Positions 11,983 through 23,339 are shown, counted from the first letter of the stretch. The stretch is DNA of 64,000 nt from Aphrocallistes beatrix (GCA_963281255.1 OY725490.1:744001-808000), one strand, 5' to 3'. Made by a program: numbers and translations. Notes: a model not told the origin generated them from the letters alone.

Positions 11983-13575
11983 TTATCCTTCCAAAATTAA
12001 CCTTGATATTTGCTTATTGAAAGAATCTATTGAATACTATATGAGTCTCTTGCTATATATGAGTGATTTTGCAAGCATAAGCGGAGGATTATAGCTTCAA
12101 GTTTCATGTCGTGATCTCATTATCTACTTATTACGAGATATAGTCTGGCGCCAAATTAGATATAGAAAGATAAAGAATTTCTGAGGTCTATTAGTAAATA
12201 CGTTTTCATGATTCAGTAAGATAATCGGTTATGTCTAATAAGATGTGAAGTCAAAATACTTGTAGCAGCAAAAGTGTCTATTAAGCAAATTTAACTTTGC
12301 ATCAAATTATAATTACAGTTCACTCCGCTTATTAATTGGGTCACATCGTGTACTAATATTGGGTCCGATCGAGCTGTGTAGCACTAAAGCATCACCTACT
12401 GAGTCTAGTCACAAATACATTCACAGCCTTGCAACTACTCCCACAGAGCATTTCCAACTCTATCATACCCAATCCCGCTCTGATTCTCATGAACCAGATG
12501 CTGCCTCCTGCCCACTCTCCTCTTCTACTCAAAGTGCCGGTACCAGATATGTGTTATGACGGTGCAAACTGGTTGCATTAAATTCCCGGGAGCAGACCTT
12601 ACCTTGACACCTTATTCTATCTTCGGGACTTTTCTACGAGTCTCGAAGAGAACAGGTGATTAAAGTGCAAACAAGGACTCGACAGACCTCTTCAAGCTCC
12701 TCAGCCACGTCCTAAGTTCGTTACCTCCATCTACATCCGATCAGCACTCAGTGGCAGGTCCGACCAGGTCATGACCTGTCCCAACTCTCTGTTCGAATGA
12801 GAGCTTTCTCTCTCCGACTACTTCCTCTGTCTCCTTCCATCCTCAGGAGTCACTTTCTGGAGCATTCCGGTCCACTCCTCAATGGCTACGGCGGTTTCGT
12901 CCCCATACCAGGCCCTGCTTCCTCCATAACAACAACTAGACTGAAAAGGAATGTAGAGAATTAATGAGCGAAATCTGGCGGGCTGATCAGTGCGAACAAT
13001 CAGCTGGATGGAAGTATCAAAGTGACAATATTCACTGATAAACACCTGTCCACCTGTACCTTCACTAATCCTCTTCCTTCACCCCCACCGACACTTTGAA
13101 TCCTAACTTTTACACTTAATCAGTTGTTTATTACAGGAATCAATTCCATCGGCAAACGTTTCCTTCGAATTAGTGTGAATAACCATCCGTGTACAGTGTG
13201 ATGCCACAGTTAATGATATGTCAGGATTAAGTTACAGGATTTCAAAATGTGCACTATATTGTATACTGTTGAGTATTGGATTCCAAATGGAAAAGTCTAA
13301 TGAATCTCATTTATTATCAGCAATATGTATAGACTCTAAGTTTAAATAAATTTGAAGGAACCTAGTGAAGATTATCAAATTCCAATCAAAAACCAGAATA
13401 CAGATAAGAAAAGAATGTAATCAATACACTAAGAGGATAAATATGTGCAAATTGTCCAAATTAGAAACAAATACAGGTAAGCAATGGATAAATACAGGTT
13501 AAATACAGAAGTAGAGGAAGAAAAGCTCAATGTATGAGTTCAAAAAGGCCCAAATAGTTAGTCCTGAGCTGTCAC
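11983..13575. other. Intergenic stretch, duplicated at 21480-22580
   Basis: Most of this stretch recurs in the same orientation at about 21480-22580. It starts with a fragment of a TACAGT-type MITE (about 12316-12370). About 490 bases (roughly 12373-12858), less AT-rich than their surroundings, are absent from the second copy. No family exon is seen. Confidence 0.45.
12818..13045 (-). other. Conserved unrecognised open frame, copy 1
   Basis: This frame includes the words SLILYIPFQSS, CYGGSRAWYGDET and EEWT. The same words recur in frame at 21793-22005 in the duplicated segment, with a few conservative changes. That may reflect a real exon or only a recent duplication. I do not recognise a family, and I see neither a start context nor splice partners that prove it is coding. 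Confidence 0.3.
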
Positions 13576-15609
13576 TCACTTTGCTACATTCGCATAGACA
13601 GTATCTTCATTAGGAGCCTGTGGAAGGGATTAATATGTACTTAAATAAGCATAGTGTATATTTATTACTAAGAGAGAATTGGTCTATCTCTGATAACTTC
13701 CATCTATAATATCTTACTTTCTCGATTGAAAACTTTCCATCAACTGTATCATCTTCTCTCTGCTTCATCTCAATGCTACAAAATAGATATTAAAACATTA
13801 ATTATTCTGCGTTTATTTGCATGTAGAGATGACAACATGGCTTTCAAGGTTTGCACATATTACGTATTAAGGCCGATAGAAAGGGATTTTTAGAATGCTT
13901 AGTGCTTGTATTTTCGTAACATACACTTACTCTGAACCATTCTTCTCATTTGTTTGAATCGAATCTATTGAAGAGATGTGTCAGCAATAAACTCATACTA
14001 TGGATATTATTGCAGATAAGTGTAGAACTTACCTTTTTCTGTCATCATTGTATAACATCTATACATCCCCAAAGCAACGAAAATGATGAGAAGAATCGAA
14101 AAGAAGAGAATAACGAAACCTAACACTCCCAAAACGCTTCCGATGACAGCTAAGAATTGCAACAGTGAGTAAGAGATATAAATAGCAGTTATACGTATAT
14201 ACTGGTATAATATAGTAAATTCAGAATGCTTAGATTGTGTCTCAGCTTACCTCTGTTAGATGCAGGTATCCCTGGTCCAGGATTGGAAACTATTGGTAAG
14301 CATATTAAGTCACGTTTTTCATTCAAAAAGAAATTGGGAAGACTTGGGAACATTTGTATGAGTAGTTATTACCTGTGAAAGATCCCAAGATAATTCTCTG
14401 TGGGATCGATTGTCCACACTGTCTCATTATTTGCAAACCAACATAAATCTCAGTTGATAGTCCAATACTCGTAGAGAAGTTGTGACTTGTTAACAGTACT
14501 GAATAGCTAGTGACATTTGGAAATAGTGTGAGTGTGGATTCATTTTGGAAGTATTCTGTGACACCATCTTGAGTATAGGTATAGTTGATTTGTATGTAGT
14601 AATACTCGATGGGAAGTACTTGAAGAGACTTCTGTGTAAGATTCTATTGAAGAATAGAGCAAGTTGATTAGCTATATTTTCACCACATTACTACGTACTA
14701 GTGTAGCAAATTAGTGGACTAACCCAGTAGAGATTCGCAATGTTTGTACTTTGATTGTAAGAAATATTGATACTAGTGCTTGCAACATCGTAGCCTGAAC
14801 GAGAGAATAGGAGATTTAGTAAATATTATACTCTAAGTCAGAAATGAAACTTATTAGCACAAGCTTTTTAAAAATTGAATGGATTTGTAGATATTTGTAA
14901 AAACGTAACGTCGTCCTTTATAATTTGAGAAGCGCGCTTCGCTTGCTTTCGCTTCGCGGGTGGAAACTTTGTGTCCACCAGAGGCGTCGTTTCGACGCCT
15001 CTGCTCACATTGATTAATTATATGGTAGATAACATCTCTAGATACGTCTGTCCTATTGTTATAATCGATATTACTGAAAAAACGCCAAATTGTCTATTTT
15101 TAAGATTTATAATGAGTAATGATGACGTCATAACAGAGTGATGCATAATCATTTTGATCGCAGAGCCTCAAATCTCAAGATTATATGTAAAATAATTAAA
15201 GTGTCTTTAGCTCCAAACTCTGCATTTCTATGGACCGTGAACCATTATGAGCAGCGTGTACAAGCAAGTGATATTCTAATCTAATTCTTACTCAAACATA
15301 ATTATTTTCTAGACTAACTTGCAATAGAGGGAAGAGTAGGAGTACTTTGAGAGTGTGGAGAAGTTCCATTGCAGTTGCTGGCTGCTACAGAGTAACTGCA
15401 CTCTGTATTGAGTAGCAGCGTTGTAGTGTGAGTGTATGATGTTAGGGGATAATTAATGGTGGCAATCTCTATCCCATTCTGATACAAGATGTGCGAGTTC
15501 GGAGGATTGGAAGGAGCAGCTACCCAGCGTATAGTTACTGCACCATTACAAGTTGATGGGTTTATTACAGAGTTAGATATTGATGATGACGTAGGAGTGA
15601 GAGGAGAAC
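13576..15609 (-). CDS. Gene B: short FN3 receptor, inverted copy of gene A 3' half
   Basis: Exons in transcript order: 15319-15609 (FN3-like), 14724-14794 and 14373-14643 (split FN3-like unit), 14251-14289 (linker VSNPGPGIPASNR), 14033-14149 (membrane span), 13931-13964, 13718-13775 and 13576-13617 (ends TVYANVAK and stop). Borders and phases all agree and every exon is open. It is an inverted near-copy of 7728-9634 of gene A, with small in-frame indels (271 against 268 nt; 58 against 55 nt). No Ig-like exon is present. The place of the signal exon (about 16250-16345) shows the start ATG changed to ATA and an early stop, so secretion is doubtful unless another first exon is used. TVYANV fits the ITSM consensus TxYxx(V/I) and a YxN Grb2-type SH2 site. 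Confidence 0.6.
14928..15235 (+). repeat. Type I dispersed repeat copy
   Basis: It begins with the GCGCGCTTCGCTTGC head, then GACACTTTG-like and GGAGGC-like words. The body (ATCGATATTACTGAAAAAACGCC, then a GACGTCATAA word) matches 20256-20650. It sits in the gene B intron between the FN3-like exon and the split unit. Confidence 0.55.
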
Positions 15610-16249
15610 CTGAACAGTGCAATTACTGATAAAGCATCAAATTGGATAAAGCATCATTAATACAATAAATATCGATATCAATTTTAGATAAGAAATAGGA
15701 CCAATTTTTCACTTTCCAAAGAATTATTGGTTTATAGACTTATTATACAGTTCTAGAATGTTACTCTATGTTACGATCATCAAATTTCAGGTTCTGCGTT
15801 TAAGTGTTACTAGCAACATAAATGAACTGTCCCAATATTAAGTGAAACACAGACGTTAGCAATAAGAGGCCTAAGAGGTGTTTATGTTCGGTATATAGCA
15901 AGGGGTTATCTAGAACCGCGAGACGCTCCTTTAGGCGTATGATATTAAGCCCGAAAGTGTTTAAGAGCATGAAAGTTTAGAATATTACACAATTTACCTT
16001 ATATTATAATGTTGTTTATAGATTTAGACGTATGAAAATTGATGAGTTTGAGACTAGAAGCGTATCACTGGAGGGCTGTATACTACCCTGGTACCTATAT
16101 AGGGATATTCTGTGGATTCTAATGGGTTTCTAGTACAAAGTTTGGAAACACTAAACTAAACATAGAATTAAATATCATTAAAATCGGAATGTATTTTTGC
16201 AAATCTACTACATTATATTAGGATCTTCCAGCTCTTAAATGCTATAGTT

Positions 16250-16380
16250 CATAATATTAGACAAAAGTATGTAGAATTGGAAACAATTTGTCTATTATTA
16301 GCAAAATTTTCAAAATAATATTGTTAATATATAAAGATCATATAGAGTATTATAAAGTTTTTTTGAATTGATGACTTTCA
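16250..16380 (-). pseudogene. Relic signal-peptide exon of gene B
   Basis: Read on the minus strand this aligns with 1961-2132 of gene A (the GACAAATTGTTT word after the start), but the start is ATA instead of ATG and a TAA follows within about 13 codons. It is therefore a dead copy of the first exon. Confidence 0.6.
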
Positions 16381-16640
16381 CGTCACAATTGATTCTTTTA
16401 TAAAGATTCTAAGAGTTAGAAAACTTTCACAAGTTCAGATAGCGCTTGCAAAATTGAACATGCGGCATATATGAAAAGCAGGGATACATAAATGACAGTC
16501 CCTTATCTACACATGATCAGAAATGTTATCACAATGCGCTCATATGGATTGTGCACAAATCAGAGTCAACTCAGCACTTTCATCTACATGCTAAACCAAT
16601 GAGTGATACTGTCACTGGTACGAGGACAACTCAGTATGTT
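16380..16640 (-). promoter_or_regulatory. Promoter-like block of gene B (reverse)
   Basis: The minus strand shows TATAAAAG at 16395-16402, followed upstream by the same ACTTGTGAAAGTT and GGTTTAGCAT words as in front of genes A and E. It lies in front of the relic first exon of gene B. Confidence 0.5.
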
Positions 16641-16742
16641 TTGAGCCAAATGCTGTTTTTGAACCAGTGTTTTAATGCTGATCATACGAGTATCAGTGAT
16701 GTTTCAAATAGTACTGTACATCAACTCCAGATAAGGTAGAGC

Positions 16743-17809
16743 CATAGCCTACTCTAATAATGCCTCACAGTAGACTGAAAATCATGGACTAGGGATGAAG
16801 TAGTAGCCGAATGGATTAATACACGATTAGCCTAAAATCGTTAACCATGCAGAATAGGCATTAAGAATGTATTACCAGCATATATAAACATGGTATCAAA
16901 GTACATATATCCGTTGGAAAAATTTCGATTAGTCATCATATCATTGTGCAACAGGTCATTCTAAGGACAATTTTAGCGATTTTCGAAGCTGTTATAACCC
17001 TATTTCTAAATGGTATTAAGGTGTGATTTTTGTGTTGAACCAAGATTAGCACGAGTTGATTTGAAAAATTTAGAATTTTTCAATGGAATGTTGTTACATT
17101 CCCGCGTTGCTATGATAAAGCATTTTGGTCAGTTTGGGCCATTTCGTGCAAACTGTAATGACTAGAGCTTCAAATTTGATTGTGTTTGATAGGCAATGGA
17201 CTATTTCCTATTAGGTGATAATACAACTTGAATTTCTAAATTCAACGAGTTTTGAGTTATGGGTTGATTTTAAGGATGTGACCAAAACACTAAATTGTCG
17301 CATAACTCTGTAGTCTGTTAATTTTGAAGTTTAAATTGTATTATTACCTAATAGGAAGTAGCCAATTGCCTATCAAATACGATCAGATTTGAAGACCTAG
17401 TTCTTACAGTTTGCAGTATATGGCTCAAACTGATCAAAATGCTTTACCATAGCAACGCGGGAATGTAACAACATTCCATTGAAAAATTCTAAATTTTTCA
17501 AATCAACTCGTACTAATCTTGGTTCAACACAAAAATCACACCTTAATACCATTTAGAAATAGGGTTATAACAGCTTCGAAAATCGCTAAAATTGCCCTTA
17601 GAATGACCTGTTGCGCAATGATATGATGACTAATCGAAATTTTGACAACGGATATATATACTTTGATACCATGTTTATATATGCTGGTAATACATTCTTA
17701 ATGCCTATTCTGCATGGTTAACGATTTTAGGCTAATCGTGTATTAATCCATTCGGCTATTACCGCATCCTTGGTTATTTTACTGTGAGGCATTATTAGAG
17801 TAGGCTATG
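16743..17809. mobile_element. Palindromic TIR element 2 (1067 bp, 7-bp TSD)
   Basis: The two arms are near-identical inverted copies centred near 17275, with ends CATAGCCTACTC and GAGTAGGCTATG. The flanking bases GTAGAGC occur at 16736-16742 and 17810-17816. It belongs to the same family as 2368-3435 and has no coding capacity. Confidence 0.85.
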
Positions 17810-17829
17810 GTAGAGCATATTCAATGAAA

Positions 17830-20029
17830 TTTGATGATGCCATGATGCATTAATTATGCAGACAGTTTCATCAGATTGTCAAATAACTTCAATCCCATTT
17901 TGCCATTAAATATGCATAATTGAGAAACTCCATTTTGAAAAATGCTGAGGAGCCAATTTTATACTTTATGATATTTCATAGCTAATTAATTCATCTTATC
18001 TAGCTAAAGTATTTGCCAACTAATTTATGCGATCGATTCTATTCAGTTATCCTCATCCAAGTTGCAATGTTTAATTGAGTAGAACCATCTGATTTCGATT
18101 TTTTATTCAAATAATTTCAATTATTTTGGTTGCATGACAAAACTGATTCGGGGTTATTCATTTGTAACCTAACGACAAATCCTAAAGTTCAACGCTCTCC
18201 TTCCCTACACCACACCATGTCACAATCTCTTTACTTTTCCTTCAACCTTGGGACAAATCATAAACATACTTACCAAACATCCAGGGAAATCCAAGGATTT
18301 TACACTGAATACAGATACTTTTTAGCCAAATCCAGGGATTTTGAGTCAATTTATGTGGTCATTGATAACCTTTTAAAGTAATTGAAGCGAAATATATGGA
18401 TAATCTATCACAAAAATCTTTGAAACATGTCTAAATATTGATTTTACGACAAAAATAGTAATAATGATTAACATCAAGAAATTTTTCTTTGAAATCCAGG
18501 GAAATCAATGAAAAAACCAGGGATTTCACTCCTAGAATCCAAGGAAATTGTCGAAATGGGTTGGTAAGTATGCATAAACAGATTTACTGCCAACAACGAC
18601 GACATATTATATATCAAATAAACAAACTTTATTTGCACATAACAATAGCTTGAAACGGATTGTAAGAAACTGAAAGATCCTTACAGTACGATATTATGCT
18701 ACAATACTGAAACATCATAGTACAGTGGAACCTCCATAATCCGACATTTGTGGAAAATCAGCAAAATGTCGGATTATAGAGGTAAAATAACCTCCATAAT
18801 CCGACATTTTTTGATAGACGAATAATTTGTCGGATTATACAGGTCGAATTTGCATCACTGGAAAATCATTAAATTGTCGGATTCCGGAATAGCGAGGTGT
18901 CGGATTATAGAGGTTGTTTTCTATTGAAAAACGATCCGTGAACAGAAATAATGTCGGTTTAGAGAAATGTCGGATTACAGAGGTATCGGATTACGGAGGT
19001 TCCACTGTAATACTATAAAATTTCAATCGATAAGACTCGATTGGTAACTAGCAATAAAACTTCCTGTCTCCAATCTGTCATTTGCGAAACAATAGGTAAT
19101 TGATTGAAGGTCAGTTTCTATTACAGTCTTAAGATTTGTTTCCTTGAATTGAAATATATATGGTAAACAAACAAATAATTGATCATAAAGACTTGAAAAT
19201 TTAATTTCGAAACCAACACGTTTAAAATCTTTATATCAACATTTGAAAGTAAATATCTAGCTTATTTTTGGAATTTGTTTACTTTATGCATTTATTATAA
19301 GCAAAGGTAAATAAACATTTTATCAATTGATTCGAAAATATGATAGTCAAATTAATGCACCTAAAAACCCAATGTCAACGATTGGGAATTAGTCTCCAGC
19401 ATACTTTTCAAATCTAATCTAATGGTGCGAAAATATGTATATAAAGGTGTGAAAATATGCACATGACTTTTTTTTATTGTAATAAACCTTGATGAAATGT
19501 AGATATCTATATTAGTCATTGCTTTAATTTTTAATAACAATACTAGTTTATTGCAGTGTCGTGCAATGGTTTCTACCGTGAGAGTGAAGTCATATAGTAT
19601 ATAGGATAGAAGAGGTGTGAAATTTCTTTGTTATTTGTTTGCGGAGATGTGATAATTTCGCTTAGATCTTCGAACATAATATTAAGCTCAACATTTGACA
19701 CCTATATGCCAATTTTGATATCTCTAAAACCTGCAAATTCTTCAATTAATTCAGACAAACGAACAAAATAGCTACATCATAGATCCTATCGTCTTAGCAC
19801 ACTAGTATAATAAATGTTTGTTTCCAACAATTATTTTTCTATAAAGAACATGAATATATATCACATAGGACAGTGTTTGCAAATGTATTGGAGTCCGCAA
19901 GGACACTCAAGTATATGTAGCATAATATTTTTGAATATTGTCCGATTTAAATCAAACTTAAAGGGAAAGGTAAGAATAAGTAGATGATAATCCAAGTAAT
20001 TTTCAATGCAATTAAACAAAAGCAGCTGC
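17830..20029. other. Intergenic segment, inverted copy of about 37100-40480
   Basis: Words such as GCTGAGGAGCCAATTTTATA (17948), CAACCTTGGGACAAATCATA (18242) and the 18600-18720 stretch recur reverse-complemented near 40300, 40020 and 38110-38190. The segment also carries the MITE at 18723-19007 and a diverged type II repeat (about 19150-19500). No gene is seen. Confidence 0.5.
18723..19007. mobile_element. Pogo/Tigger-like MITE, TA target
   Basis: Terminal inverted repeats are CAGTGGAACCTCCATAATCC and GGATTACGGAGGTTCCACTG, flanked by TA on both sides. CAGTGGAACCTC ends and a TA target are characteristic of pogo/Tigger-group elements. Internal CGGATTATAGAGG words repeat in both orientations. 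There is no transposase. Confidence 0.8.
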
Positions 20030-20225
20030 TCCAGGCTCAAAACATACTGAGTTTGCCTCGTATCAGTGATGGTATCACTCATTGATTTAGCATTCAGATA
20101 AAAGTGTAGAATGACTCTGAGTTGAATACAATCCATATGAGCGCATTGCGATAACATGTTCAATCTTGCAAGGCTCCTCAACTTGTAAAGTTCTCAAATT
20201 CGTAGGGTTTGTATAAAAGAATCAA
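20030..20225 (+). promoter_or_regulatory. Orphan promoter-like block with TATA box
   Basis: It matches the block in front of genes A and E, with TATAAAAG at 20212-20219, but no signal-peptide exon follows. A type I repeat starts only about 35 bases downstream. The partner gene was probably lost or never copied. Confidence 0.5.
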
Positions 20226-20255
20226 TTACAGTTATTCCACGTTATTTTATATGTT

Positions 20256-20650
20256 ACAAGCGCGCTTCGCTTGCTTGCGCTGCGCAGCTGGCGGACACTT
20301 TGTGTCCACCGGAGGCTCCCTTCGGTCTCCTGGAGGTGACATTGGTTAATTATAAGGGAGATATCATCTCTAAATATGTCCATCTTAGTTTTAAAATCGA
20401 TATCACTCGAAAAAACACCAAATTTGTCAATTTCAGCCTTCTATCACTTAAAATGGCTGAGGTATGCTCGAATAACTGTATTGCTTAACTTTTAAAAATG
20501 TGACAATGACGTCATAATTACATGATGAGTCGATATTTTGCTCTGAGCTCAGAACTTACTGGAGCCATAGCCAAAATACTCCCACATGCCAAAAATCAGC
20601 TTTCTTCGCCCAGGCAGTTTCTTCAATCAATTCGTTACAGATATTATATA
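20256..20650 (+). repeat. Type I dispersed repeat, best-preserved copy
   Basis: It begins ACAAGCGCGCTTCGCTTGC and continues through GACACTTTGTGTCCACCGG, an AATCGATATCACTCG segment, TGACGTCATAA, and a tail (TTTCTTCAATCAATTCGTTA) running into a TA-rich microsatellite. Related copies lie at 14928-15235, 34490-34648 (reverse), 42000-42095 (tail part, reverse) and 44150-44530 (reverse). Terminal inverted repeats were not seen, so the class is unclear. Confidence 0.6.
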
Positions 20651-20689
20651 TATATACATATATACACATTAATCGAGTTTTAATAGTAA

Positions 20690-20726
<37 letters not shown>

Positions 20727-20760
20727 CACATTAATCGAGTTTTAATAGTAAATATATTGG
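20642..20760. repeat. TA microsatellites with repeated ATTAATCGAGTTTTAATAG unit
   Basis: Two (TA)n runs alternate with two copies of a TTAATCGAGTTTTAATAGTA unit. The same unit recurs near 29590-29620 and, reversed, near 41719-41750, each time beside a TA run. Confidence 0.6.
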
Positions 20761-20903
20761 CAATATTATTTTCGTGAAATATTGTGAAATATATTGAAGC
20801 GTGATGGACACATCATTTGATTCATTTCAAAATAGACCCAAAAACATTTTTGGATTGCATTCTTCCTTATCATGTGCTTGACATTTCACGTTCAAGGTAC
20901 CTT

Positions 20904-20930
20904 GATGTTGTTGTTGTTGTTGTTGTTGCA
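20904..20930. repeat. (TTG)n microsatellite
   Basis: About eight TTG/TGT units in a row. Confidence 0.8.
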
Positions 20931-20961
20931 TTTGGATTTTCACTGCATGTGATTAAAGACC

Positions 20962-21107
20962 GGGCATGCCTAATTTCCGGGACGGGACGGAACCGTCCCG
21001 GAAAATCTAGAGACCTAATTTCCGGGACGGGATCCCGTCCCGTCCCGGAAATTAGGTCTCTAGATTTTCCGGGACGGTCCGTCCCATCCCAGAAATTAGG
21101 CATGCCC
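20962..21107. mobile_element. GGGCATGC hairpin MITE, 9-bp TSD (copy 1)
   Basis: The element is almost wholly palindromic, from GGGCATGCCTAATTTCC to GAAATTAGGCATGCCC, with repeated CGGGACGGGA words. The nine bases TTAAAGACC precede and follow it exactly. A 9-bp duplication suggests a Mutator-like element. It inserted into the duplicated NHL copy and truncated it. Confidence 0.85.
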
Positions 21108-21488
21108 TTAAAGACCTTAATTTCTGACCAGCGATTGTAAAAATGTGAACACATAGAGAGCTACAGCTGAGTACATATATCTCTACTGACGTCAGTATGA
21201 CGTCACATGGTAGTGTCATGGAGTGGTGTGAGATGTGTCGTACGTATTCTAGGTCGCTATTCAGGATTTGAATTCTATTGTTTCCTTGATCAGAAATGAA
21301 GATTTCTCCCTTGGTAGAGACAATGAGTTGCCTAGGCTTATCAAACTGTCCAAATTCAGATCCTTTTCCTCCCGCCTTAGCCACTAGATTGATGCGAGCA
21401 GAGAATGTCCATAAACGTGTTCTCAGTGTAATTCTGTGGAATCTAAAAGTTGGAACGAAAATTGAATTGCCATTTATTCTTCCTTGAT
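21108..21488 (-). pseudogene. Truncated duplicate of the NHL gene
   Basis: On the minus strand this matches the middle of the NHL gene at 11098-11982 almost base for base (for example GKGSEFGQFDKP and TKGEIFISDQGNN), then lacks the C-terminal blades where the hairpin element starts. The 5' part between the start codon and AKAGGKGSEF is also deleted. It lies downstream of gene C on the same strand, just as the intact NHL gene lies downstream of gene B. Confidence 0.8.
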
Positions 21489-22586
21489 ATTTGCTTATTG
21501 AAAGAATCTATTGAATACTATATGAGTCTCTTGCTATATATGAGTGATTTTGCAAGCCTAAGTGAAGGAATATAGCTTCAAGTTTCATGTCGTGATCTCA
21601 TTATCTACTTATCACGAGATCTAGTCTGGCGCCAAATTAGATGTTGGAAAATATAGAATTTCTGAGGTCTATTAGTAAATACGTTTTCATGATTCAGTAA
21701 GATAATCGGTTATGTCTAATAAGATGTGAAGTCAAAATACTTGTAGCAGCAAAAGTGTATATTAGCAAATTTAACTTTGCATCAAATAATAATTACAGTT
21801 GACTTCGCTTATTTATTGGGTCACATCGTGAACTAATATTGAGTCCGATCGAGTCCTGGAGCCTGGAGGTCCACTCCTTGATGGTTTCTGCGGTCTCGTC
21901 CCCATACCAGGCCCTGCTTCCTCCGTAACAACCACTAGACTGAAAAGGAATGTAGAGAATTAATGAATGAAATCTGGCGGGCTGATTAGTGCGAACAATC
22001 AGCAAGTTGCAAAGTGACTATATTCCCTGATAAACACCTGTCTACCTGTAACTTCACTAATCCTCTCCCTTCGCCCCCACCTACACTATTGAATTCTAAC
22101 TTTTACACTTAATCAGTTTAATATAGAGTTATTTAATACAGGAATCAATTCCGTTCGCAAACGTTCGTTCCTTAGAATTAGTGTGAATAACCATCCGTGT
22201 ACAGGATGCCACAGTTAATGATAAGCCAGAATTAAGGTACAGGATTTCAAAATGTGTACTATACGTATTGCATACAGTTGGGTATTGGATCCCAAAAGGA
22301 TAAATATTAATGATCTCATTTATTATCCACAATATGTGCAGACTCTAAGTTTGAATAAATTTGAAGGAATTTAGTGAGGATTATCAAATTCTAATCAAAA
22401 ACCAGAAATACAAATAAGAAAAGAATGCAATCAATAAACTAAGAGGATAAATGTGTGTAAATTGTCCAAATTAGAAACAAATACAGGTAAGCAATGGATA
22501 AATACAGATTGAATACAGAAGTATAGGATGAGAAGATCAATGTATGAGTTCAAAAAGGCCTAAAATAGTCAGTCCTGAGCTGTCAC
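21489..22586. other. Duplicated intergenic flank of the NHL locus
   Basis: This is a direct copy of about 11990-13575, with a deletion of about 490 bases. It includes the conserved open frame (21793-22005, minus strand). Confidence 0.55.
21793..22005 (-). other. Conserved unrecognised open frame, copy 2
   Basis: It shares SLILYIPFQSS and CYGGSRAWYGDETA with the frame at 12818-13045. The family is unknown, and coding status is unproven because both lie within a recent duplication. Confidence 0.3.
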
Positions 22587-22884
22587 TCACTTCGCTACAT
22601 TCGCATAGACAGTATCTTCACTAGGAGCCTGTGGGAGGGATTAATATGTACGTAAGTAAACATAGTGTATATTTATTACTAAGAGAGAATTGGCCTATCT
22701 CTGGTGACATACTTTCTCGATTGAAGACTTTCCATCAATTGCATCTTCTCTCTGCTTCATCTCAATGCTACAAAATCCTTACTATTAAAATATTTATGTG
22801 TGTTTGTGTATCTTATATATTAATACGCCAGGATTTTCTTTTTTTTGTCCGAATGTTGGAACCATGTGCGGCGCTAGCGAGCTA

Positions 22885-23068
22885 CGACAGGGTGGGCATC
22901 ATCCCACAGAATCCCACAGAAATTCACAAGAAATCCCACAGAATCCCAATGGCATTCCCGCAGAATCCCACAGGAAATCCCATAGAGTCCCGCAAGAAGT
23001 CCAACAGAATCCTACAGATTCCCACATGTGGGATTCCCATAGCCTTAAAGTCATTCCCATTCCCATCT
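22885..23068. repeat. ATCCCACAGAA minisatellite
   Basis: Imperfect tandem ATCCCACAGAA/ATCCCAT units. Together with 23340-23400 they form one GTTGCCGTGGGAAT-type element, split by the nested elements described next. Relatives lie at 28379-28576 and about 29612-29685. Confidence 0.6.
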
Positions 23069-23339
23069 AGGGTTGCCAACTCGACTCATTTTGATTCCGG
23101 GAGATATTTGTTTTCGTGGGGGGGGCAATCGTGGGAGCTGCTTAGAAACAGAGAACAAAGATTTATAGGCCTAAGTTTAATAATCCAGTAATAAAGCAAA
23201 CTAACTAAAAAAGGTCTAGTGCTCCTTCTCTATTTCTGCTGTTTGAAAGTATACTTCTGCTGAGATTTATGATTAAACCTCCCGGATTGGATTTGCTAAT
23301 TTCCGGGAGACTCCCGGCCAAACAGGGTTGGCAACCCTA
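23068..23339. mobile_element. hAT-like element TAGGGTTGCCAAC, 8-bp TSD
   Basis: Inverted ends TAGGGTTGCCAAC and GTTGGCAACCCTA are flanked by TTCCCATC at 23060-23067 and 23340-23347. It lies nested in the GGGAAT minisatellite element inside a gene C intron. Confidence 0.85.

Noticed and set aside
22631-23191. 186-codon frame on the plus strand
   Set aside because: It starts antisense to gene C tail exons and runs through a minisatellite and a hAT-like end; chance frame.
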